Positions 35,377-41,767 of a DNA stretch of 64,000 bases are shown here, in pieces. A program made the position numbers and the translations under genes. The notes beneath the pieces are model-generated. The model was not told the DNA's origin and searched no databases. It saw only the letters and a program-made list of their open reading frames with translations. Within the stretch, counting starts at the first letter, position 1; each line of letters starts with the position of its first letter. The DNA comes from Lutimonas halocynthiae (GTDB lineage Bacteria > Bacteroidota > Bacteroidia > Flavobacteriales > Flavobacteriaceae): assembly GCF_030409835.1 (NCBI RefSeq), contig NZ_JAUFQO010000004.1, forward strand, positions 682,001 through 746,000, given 5' to 3'.

Positions 35377-35874
35377 ATGAAAAATTATTTACTCTTATTA
35401 TTCGCATTTCTATTGTTAGTTGGCTGTAATCAGTCCCAACAAAATAAAAATGAAGATTTAGCTCCTCCAGTTGATAAAACTATAATTTTTATTCGACTCA
35501 TAGATGAAATTCCGGAGAATGAGACTAATATTTACCCATATATTCAACTTTATGACAATGATGGAAATATTGCCCAAAATAATAAAGACGCAATAGAAAA
35601 ATTTACTTCACCAGTTCACGCTGGCAAAAAAGTAAAATGGAAAAGTTCGAATAAATCCATCGAAAGAATCAAGATAAAAAAAATCAATTTTAAGCAGGTT
35701 AATGGCAGCATCGATATTTTAGATGGCCAAAATATTAGTGGAAATAACGAAGAAGTTGAGCGAAAAGTAAAAACCAAATTAGAAAACGGTGACAAGGAAC
35801 ATTACAGCATAAATATTGAGATAGACGGAAAACCTTACACCATAGACCCCGTATTAGAGTTTCATAAGCCATAA
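35377..35874 (+). CDS. Lipoprotein 'IDP-signature' protein 2, paired with cyclase 2
   Basis: A 165-residue lipoprotein (lipobox 'LLLVGC'). The mature domain aligns with the proteins at 32350 and 39785: 'AGKKVKWKSS', 'IKIKKINFKQ', and C-terminal 'YSINIEIDGKPYTIDPVLEF'. It ends 18 bp before the cyclase 2 start. The 185-bp gap upstream (35192-35376) holds no clear dyad. Anchoring by lipid where protein 1 is free suggests different placement of a shared domain. Function unknown; a ligand-binding partner of the cyclases is a reasonable guess. Confidence 0.72.
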   Translation: MKNYLLLLFAFLLLVGCNQSQQNKNEDLAPPVDKTIIFIRLIDEIPENETNIYPYIQLYDNDGNIAQNNKDAIEKFTSPVHAGKKVKWKSSNKSIERIKIKKINFKQVNGSIDILDGQNISGNNEEVERKVKTKLENGDKEHYSINIEIDGKPYTIDPVLEFHKP

Positions 35875-35892
35875 TTAACGTTGTATAGCCCG

Positions 35893-37788
35893 ATGAATTA
35901 CGAATATTTTAGCGTTAAAAACAAAACAGTCATGGTCATTACTATGGCTTTTTTTCTTACACTTTGTGCTTCAATTTTTGCTCAGAATCAAAACCCTACC
36001 GATAGTTTGGAAACGATAATAAGAGGCGGGAATTATGACGAAGCAAATAAATTAAATCTTTTAAAACAATTATCGGTACATCATCCCAATCCAGAAAAAA
36101 AACTAGCCTATGCTAACGAATTACTGACTCTCGCCATGGCTCTTGATTCGACTCTGTACATTTCTGCTGCATATCTTGAAAAAGGAAATGCTTTATTTCA
36201 AAAAGGAGATTTTTCCTTAGCCATTGATAGTTATTTAGAATATGGAAAAACTACTGGTTTCGAAGAAAGCAATGAGGAAATCGTTGTTATTTATGGAACA
36301 ATGGCAATGTGTTACGAAGGCATGGGAGATTCAAAAATGGCAATTAAATATTACCAGAGAGCTATTAACATTCCTGAAATAGAAAAAGATACAATTCTTC
36401 TCGCAACCAACCTTGAAAATTTAGGTTATACCTACTTGGTCCTAAAACTGCCTGATTCAGCTTTAATTTATTTTAATAAATCAGGTTTATTATTTAAGGA
36501 AATCAATCATGAAATTGGATTAGCCTATAATTTAGCTAACAAAGGAGCAGCCTGGGCACAACTCAAAAATTTTGAAAAGGCAGAATTAAACATCCATAAA
36601 TCCATTGAAACACTTGAAGAATATGGACATCATCGAGCTCTGTGCGATGTTTTAATAGAAAGTTCCGAAATCTATTTTCTGAATGAGAAATTTGATTTGG
36701 CTTCTGAATTTGCGAATAGAGGGCTTGATATCGCTAAGGCCAACAATTTTAAACCTCAAATAAGTGCTGCAAATCTTCAACTCTCTAAAATTTATGAAAA
36801 ATTAGAGACTGATAATCAATCGCTGGATTTTTATAAGGATTATATCGTTTATAGAGATAGTATCCGTAACCCTAACTCGATTCAAGAAATTGCCAATATG
36901 CGAGCCGATTTTGAAGTCTCACTGAAACAGACAGAAGTTGACTTAAAACAATCAGAATTAGATTTAAATGAGGCGAAAGTGATCTTGCTAAACGAACAAA
37001 AATCCAACCAAAGGCTTCTTATTTTAACAATGGTTGTAATTCTGGGTATGACAGGTCTATACTATTGGAATATCCATAAGGAAAAACGAAAATCAGATGA
37101 CTTACTACTTAATATTCTTCCTAAAAAAACGGCAGAAGAACTAAAAGAAAATGGAATGGTGAAGGCCAAAAAATTTGAATCAGTTACGATCATGTTTACC
37201 GATTTTCAAGCCTTTACTAAATATTCTCATACGCTTTCTCCCGAAGTTTTAGTACGAACCGTAGATTATTATTTCTCAAAATTTGATGAAATAATTGAAA
37301 AATACAGCCTTGAAAAGATCAAAACCATTGGTGATGCTTATATGTGTGCAGGAGGACTAAATTCTGAAAGCCCTGACCATCATTTAAAAATTGTAAAAGC
37401 CGCCTTTGAAATCTCTGAATTCATTAAAGAATCAAAATTCTCAGATTTAGGTGAAATGGCTCATTTTGATATTCGCATAGGTATTAATACGGGCCCTGTG
37501 GTGGCCGGTGTAGTAGGGAAAAAGAAATTTGCCTATGATATTTGGGGAGATTCAGTGAATGTAGCTTCCCGAATGGAATCGAATTCTCAAGCAGGAAGAA
37601 TCAATGTTTCTGAAAACACCTATCAGCTCATCAAAAATGAGTTTCACTGTGAATACCGAGGCGAAATCGAAGTAAAAAATAAAGGCCTGATGAAGATGTA
37701 CTTCGTTGAAAGCAGCAAAGTAACATCAGTTATAAATGACACACAAATAAAACCCAAATCGATTAAAAAAACAACCATACCTATATAA
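35893..37788 (+). CDS. TPR-TM class III adenylate cyclase 2
   Basis: A 631-residue paralogue of cyclase 1. I take ATG 35893; a longer frame would begin with TTG at 35881. Signal peptide 'FFLTLCASIFAQNQ', TPR array (about 60-335), coiled coil, TM helix near 374-393, then the cyclase domain: 'MFTDFQAFT', 'IKTIGDAYMCAGG', 'RIGINTGPVVAGVVG', 'YDIWGDSVNVASRME'. All metal, Lys/Asp adenine and Asn/Arg residues are kept. It follows lipoprotein 2 by 18 bp and precedes cyclase 3 by 32 bp. Confidence 0.88.
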   Translation: MNYEYFSVKNKTVMVITMAFFLTLCASIFAQNQNPTDSLETIIRGGNYDEANKLNLLKQLSVHHPNPEKKLAYANELLTLAMALDSTLYISAAYLEKGNALFQKGDFSLAIDSYLEYGKTTGFEESNEEIVVIYGTMAMCYEGMGDSKMAIKYYQRAINIPEIEKDTILLATNLENLGYTYLVLKLPDSALIYFNKSGLLFKEINHEIGLAYNLANKGAAWAQLKNFEKAELNIHKSIETLEEYGHHRALCDVLIESSEIYFLNEKFDLASEFANRGLDIAKANNFKPQISAANLQLSKIYEKLETDNQSLDFYKDYIVYRDSIRNPNSIQEIANMRADFEVSLKQTEVDLKQSELDLNEAKVILLNEQKSNQRLLILTMVVILGMTGLYYWNIHKEKRKSDDLLLNILPKKTAEELKENGMVKAKKFESVTIMFTDFQAFTKYSHTLSPEVLVRTVDYYFSKFDEIIEKYSLEKIKTIGDAYMCAGGLNSESPDHHLKIVKAAFEISEFIKESKFSDLGEMAHFDIRIGINTGPVVAGVVGKKKFAYDIWGDSVNVASRMESNSQAGRINVSENTYQLIKNEFHCEYRGEIEVKNKGLMKMYFVESSKVTSVINDTQIKPKSIKKTTIPI

Positions 37789-37820
37789 ACAAATAGTAAC
37801 GCTACAGAAACCCCCACTTA

Positions 37821-39713
37821 ATGAAGCCTATAAATTCCTCTTCTATTCAACTGAAAAAAATCTGGATCAGTTTTGGTCTTGCCTTTTTTTTAATTGTAGG
37901 AATCTATGGTCAAAATCTAAAGCGAACTGACAGTCTCAAACTCAAGATCAACCTTGGGATGGTACAAGAAAAAGACCAATTAAAAACACTTCAATTATTG
38001 ATTGAGACCTACCATGATCCTGATTATAAAATCAAATACAGTGATAAGCTTATTAAAGTAGCTTCTCGAATGGACTCAATAGATTATTTGTTCATTGGTT
38101 ATTTATTTAAAGGAGATGCATTACAGAGTAAAGGAAATTATAAACTAGCCTTGGAGAATTATAACCTTGCGGCACAAATAGCTACAAATGGGAATAATAA
38201 GAGTAATCTTGCTATGACCTATAGTTCGATTGGAACCCTATATGCTTCTTTAGCCAATAATAAGAACACGCTTGATTATTATAAAAAATCTTTAGCGCTT
38301 TTTAAAGTGATTCCTGACTCTGTAAATTATGCCTTCACGCTGCAAAAAATTGGAGATCATTATATAAAAAATAAAAAACCTGATTCTGCATTGGTTTTTT
38401 TAATAGAATCCGGGCAAATATTCAGAACCTTGGAAAATGATAAAGGAATTGGAAATAATTTTGGTTTAATCGGTATGGTTTATGCCCAAAAAGGGAAACC
38501 AGAATTTGCTGAAAATTACATACAAAAAGCGACAGAAATTCTTACTTTAAACAATGACTATCAAGGACTCGCCACCTATTTGTTATGCATGGGTTCTATC
38601 TATCTTGAAAAGGGAGATTTTGAAGCCGCTGATAATTTTTCTAGGAAAGGTCTAAACCTTGCCACAACATATGGTTTAAAAGAACAGATCAGTCATGCCT
38701 ATTTACAACTATCTGACATCCAAAAAGCAAACGGAAATCCTGATGAAGCTTTAGTTTTATATAAGAACCATGTTACTTATAAAGATAGTCTTCATAATCA
38801 TGAAACTATTCAACAAATGGCCGATACCCGCTCCGAATTCGAGATTGCCATGAAACAGAGAGAAATAGATGGTCTAAATAATCAAAAAGCAAATCAGAAA
38901 ATAATGGTAATTGCCATTGTCATCGCGCTTTTTCTTATGAGCCTTCTGGCAATTGGCTTATTTCATAGATTCAGATTTATTCAAAAAACAAATTTGATCA
39001 TAGAAAAAGAAATGAACAGGTCTGATCATTTACTATATAACATCCTTCCTTTAGAGACAGCACAAGAGCTAAAGGAATGTGGTAAAGTGAAGGCAAAAAA
39101 ATTCGAATCCGTGACCGTGCTATTCACTGATTTTAAGGAATTCACACTTCACTCTGAGCATCTTAGCCCTGAGAAACTGGTAGCTAGTGTAAATTTTTAT
39201 TTTTCAAAGTTTGATGAAATCATTGGCAAGTATGGTCTTGAAAAAATTAAAACTATTGGTGATTCTTATATGTGTGCCGGCGGCCTTCCCTTTCCTTGTC
39301 ACAACCATCCTGTCAAAATAGTTCTTGCTGCTTTTGAAATTGTAGAATTCATGGAGGAGGTGAAACTTTCTAAGAAACATGATTTTGCCCATTTTGACAT
39401 CCGAATAGGAGTGAATACTGGCCCGGTTGTGGCCGGAGTAGTTGGAAGTAAAAAATTTGCCTATGATATATGGGGCGACGCTGTTAATATAGCTTCGCGT
39501 ATGGAGACGAATTGTGAATCTGGTAAAATTAATGTTTCTGAAAACACTTATGAAAAAATTAACGAAAACTTTGATTGTGAGTACAGAGGAGAAATTCAAG
39601 CTAAAAACAAAGGTAGATTGAAGATGTATTATGCTCATACTATAAAGAATAAAAATATCATTACCAATCAATTTTCTGTAAAAGAGAATGAACAAAAACA
39701 TGTTCTATTCTGA
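37821..39713 (+). CDS. TPR-TM class III adenylate cyclase 3
   Basis: A 630-residue third paralogue. N-terminal signal 'FFLIVGIYGQ', TPR array, TM helix near 360-382, and the cyclase domain with 'LFTDFKEFT', 'IKTIGDSYMCAGG', 'RIGVNTGPVVAGVVG' and 'YDIWGDAVNIASRMET'. Catalytic residues are complete. The three catalytic domains are more alike than the TPR regions, as expected if the sensors diverged to different inputs. The gene is 71 bp upstream of lipoprotein 3, probably one transcript 35377-40261. Confidence 0.88.
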   Translation: MKPINSSSIQLKKIWISFGLAFFLIVGIYGQNLKRTDSLKLKINLGMVQEKDQLKTLQLLIETYHDPDYKIKYSDKLIKVASRMDSIDYLFIGYLFKGDALQSKGNYKLALENYNLAAQIATNGNNKSNLAMTYSSIGTLYASLANNKNTLDYYKKSLALFKVIPDSVNYAFTLQKIGDHYIKNKKPDSALVFLIESGQIFRTLENDKGIGNNFGLIGMVYAQKGKPEFAENYIQKATEILTLNNDYQGLATYLLCMGSIYLEKGDFEAADNFSRKGLNLATTYGLKEQISHAYLQLSDIQKANGNPDEALVLYKNHVTYKDSLHNHETIQQMADTRSEFEIAMKQREIDGLNNQKANQKIMVIAIVIALFLMSLLAIGLFHRFRFIQKTNLIIEKEMNRSDHLLYNILPLETAQELKECGKVKAKKFESVTVLFTDFKEFTLHSEHLSPEKLVASVNFYFSKFDEIIGKYGLEKIKTIGDSYMCAGGLPFPCHNHPVKIVLAAFEIVEFMEEVKLSKKHDFAHFDIRIGVNTGPVVAGVVGSKKFAYDIWGDAVNIASRMETNCESGKINVSENTYEKINENFDCEYRGEIQAKNKGRLKMYYAHTIKNKNIITNQFSVKENEQKHVLF

Positions 39714-39784
39714 TTTAAATTGAATATTTCTAGTTTATTTTAGAAAATAAAATAAATTTGTGTTTGAAACAAACTTTGAAGTCA

Positions 39785-40261
39785 ATGAGAAAATACTTGA
39801 TTATCGTGATTGCAGCCCTTGTTTTATATAGCTGTAACACTAAAAATTCAACTGCTGTAGGTGATACAGAAATCTATTTAAAAGTGATTAAAGATATTAC
39901 CCCTGACGCAAATATTAGAGATTGTATCGAATTTTCGGATAACAGAGGAAGTGCACATTCTTTGCCAAGTTTCCCTGAATATTTTATGACAAGAGTCAAC
40001 GCCGGGAAAAAAGTAACTTGGATGAGCTCTCCTGACTCTGATCCTAAGATTCTCATTTTAGAAGTTAATTTTAAACCTAACAAAGTCAGTACTCCTATTT
40101 TAATAGATGGCTATATAAAAGGTGAAAACGGCATAGCAACTTCTATAGTAAAGAAAAAAGGTGAGGTGAAAAATCTCAGCAATGAATTTTATAACATTAC
40201 ATTTTCCATAAATAATAAGGTATATACAATTGACCCAATTCTCCAATTTCACGCAGAATAA
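39785..40261 (+). CDS. Lipoprotein 'IDP-signature' protein 3, paired with cyclase 3
   Basis: A 158-residue lipoprotein (lipobox 'LVLYSC'). Shared blocks: 'AGKKVTWMSS', 'ILILEVNFKP' and C-terminal 'YNITFSINNKVYTIDPILQF'. I start at ATG 39785; the longer frame from 39758 adds nine residues without signal character. It follows cyclase 3, while proteins 1 and 2 precede their cyclases. Function unknown. Confidence 0.72.
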   Translation: MRKYLIIVIAALVLYSCNTKNSTAVGDTEIYLKVIKDITPDANIRDCIEFSDNRGSAHSLPSFPEYFMTRVNAGKKVTWMSSPDSDPKILILEVNFKPNKVSTPILIDGYIKGENGIATSIVKKKGEVKNLSNEFYNITFSINNKVYTIDPILQFHAE

Positions 40262-40283
40262 AGCCTCCTCGAAACAAATAAAA

Positions 40284-40326
40284 TTGATCTTCATCAATTG
40301 TATACTGTATTTTTAAATTATTTATG
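40284..40326 (+). promoter_or_regulatory. Single perfect FNR/CRP-type dyad with TAnnTTTG-like box
   Basis: TTGATcttcATCAA (40284-40297) is a perfect dyad. A box TATTTATG (40319-40326) follows after 21 nt; an alternative box TATGTTGC begins at 40323. The next gene starts at 40484, leaving a long leader of about 150 nt with no obvious ORF, or a second start site closer to the gene. Confidence 0.5.
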
Positions 40327-40483
40327 TTGCCAATAAAATGATAGAATATCCGTTAAAATAAGGGAATAACGACGATTTAGTGAACTAAGAATTTGAAATA
40401 ATTATGAGTCTAATGTCTAAAAAAGGAAAATTAATTGATTTACATTAACTTTATGAAAATTAAATCATTAAAAATCAGTTGAC

Positions 40484-40987
40484 ATGAGACAAGACCCAAA
40501 TAATTATTGGGAGCAGTTGGAAAGGTTAGAAAAGCTGATCAGAGCCTCAGAACTAAAGGCCGGAATCATTTTTTCTTTTCACAGTCTTATCATTGGTCTG
40601 TTTATTGATCGGATAGGACAATTTCAACCAGTAATTCAATCAAGTAAGGTATTTGTGGTGCTGGCCTTTTTATGGATGGCCTGTGTTTTGGTTTCAATTT
40701 TTTATTGTTTTAAATGCTTTAAACCACAAATTGAATTAAAATATGATAAAAATGTATTTTTCTTTCGTGATGCTGTTTATGGATTCGGCGACGTAGATGC
40801 ATTTACAAAAAAAATTATGGAAGTATGTTCAGGTGAAGAAATTTATGAACAATTGAGCCAACAGATTCACATTGAAAGCAAGATCATCGATCAAAAATTC
40901 ATTTGTGTTCAGAAATCTATTAAGTTTTTTGGTTTGAGCTTTATTTTTGTCATACTTTCTCTTGCATTTTGGATAATTACGATTTAA
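40484..40987 (+). CDS. DUF5706/PycTM-like three-helix membrane protein
   Basis: A 167-residue membrane protein. An N-terminal amphipathic 'LEKLIRASELKAG' leads into TM1 (about 26-42), TM2 lies about 54-75 ('VFVVLAFLWMACVLVSIFY'), a soluble loop contains 'NVFFFRDAVYGF' and 'IYEQLSQQIHIESKIIDQKF', and TM3 is C-terminal. The order and the spacing match the C-terminal half of Bacteroidota HD-PycTM fusion proteins that I remember, and the PycTM membrane effector of Pycsar. PycTM proteins perturb the membrane on cyclic nucleotide signalling. Assignment is by remembered pattern, with no alignment run. Confidence 0.62.
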   Translation: MRQDPNNYWEQLERLEKLIRASELKAGIIFSFHSLIIGLFIDRIGQFQPVIQSSKVFVVLAFLWMACVLVSIFYCFKCFKPQIELKYDKNVFFFRDAVYGFGDVDAFTKKIMEVCSGEEIYEQLSQQIHIESKIIDQKFICVQKSIKFFGLSFIFVILSLAFWIITI

Positions 40988-41001
40988 TATAGTTTATTGC
41001 C

Positions 41002-41583
41002 ATGAAAGGATATTACAAACTTCGAAGTACCATTATTGACATTTTGAATTCAAAATTGTCAAAGGATCTTCATTACCATGGAGTTCATCATACATTAGAT
41101 GCACTGAAGACATGTAAGGTGTATTTAAGACATAACCAGGTCAACACACACGACGCCAAATTATTGCGATTAGGCGTCTTACTACATGACATTGGATTCA
41201 CAGAAACTACGCATGAACACGAACAGAAAGGTTCAGAGATTGCTAAGAGAATGCTTACGGATTATGATTTTCCAACTGAAGATATTGACGTAATAGTTGG
41301 TCTTATTTTAACCACTAAGGTTCCACAAAATCCTAAAACATTATTAGAAAAAATAATTTGCGATGTTGATCTTGATTATTTAGGAAGATCAGATTTTTAT
41401 GAAATCAGCGGTCAATTGTTTAGAGAATTAAAAGCCCTTTCTATCATCAATAACATGGATGAATGGAACAAAATACAAATCAAATTCTTAGAAGCCCACA
41501 CTTATCATACAGATTTTGCTATCAAGAACAGACAGCCTCATAAGGAGCTGCGAATTAAGGAATTAAAGCAACTTGTTGGCTGA
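41002..41583 (+). CDS. HD-domain phosphohydrolase
   Basis: A 193-residue cytosolic HD-domain protein. Metal ligands are visible: 'YHGVHHTLDAL' (His), 'LGVLLHDIGFTE' (the HD dyad), 'HEHEQKGSEIAKRML' (His), and 'ICDVDLDYLGR' (Asp). HD enzymes hydrolyse phosphoester bonds, commonly in nucleotides and cyclic nucleotides. It starts 14 bp after the PycTM-like gene. Related bacteria, from memory, carry a single protein with an HD domain followed by a PycTM-like part, so here the halves are split and in reverse order. It could act as off-switch for the cyclic nucleotide. Confidence 0.8.
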   Translation: MKGYYKLRSTIIDILNSKLSKDLHYHGVHHTLDALKTCKVYLRHNQVNTHDAKLLRLGVLLHDIGFTETTHEHEQKGSEIAKRMLTDYDFPTEDIDVIVGLILTTKVPQNPKTLLEKIICDVDLDYLGRSDFYEISGQLFRELKALSIINNMDEWNKIQIKFLEAHTYHTDFAIKNRQPHKELRIKELKQLVG

Positions 41584-41588
41584 TCATA

Positions 41589-41634
41589 TTGATTTCAATC
41601 AATTATCTGAAAAATATTTTAAATTTTATGTTGA
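41589..41634 (+). promoter_or_regulatory. Perfect FNR/CRP-type dyad just past the HD gene, with a box
   Basis: TTGATttcaATCAA (41589-41602) starts six bases after the HD stop. A box TATGTTGA (41627-41634) follows after 24 nt. No ORF follows before the terminator at 41698, so it may drive a short RNA of about 90 nt, or be a decoy. Speculative. Confidence 0.4.
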
Positions 41635-41697
41635 CCTTTTGCTTTCTCAATCATAAAATAGAACCCCTCAATATTTTGACTTAATGTTTGTTTACAT

Positions 41698-41728
41698 GCC
41701 TTTGATTCAAGTGTCAAAGGCTTTTTTT
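41698..41728 (+). terminator. Rho-independent terminator
   Basis: Stem GCCTTTGA/TCAAAGGC with loop TTCAAGTG and seven T after it; ends the plus-strand run from the cyclase locus, or the short candidate RNA. Confidence 0.88.
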
Positions 41729-41767
41729 ATTCCCAATGGTGGTCCTCACTTAAGATAATTTTTATTT

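Noticed and set aside
39204-39701. 165-codon antisense ORF in cyclase 3
   Set aside because: It mirrors the cyclase catalytic domain; low-complexity translation without domains.
32828-39713. Calling the cyclases Pycsar (PycC) pyrimidine cyclases because of the PycTM-like neighbour
   Set aside because: The adenine-specifying Lys (IKTIG) and Asp (YDIWG) are present in all three, and TPR-TM sensor architecture is not that of PycC. They are better read as adenylate cyclases.
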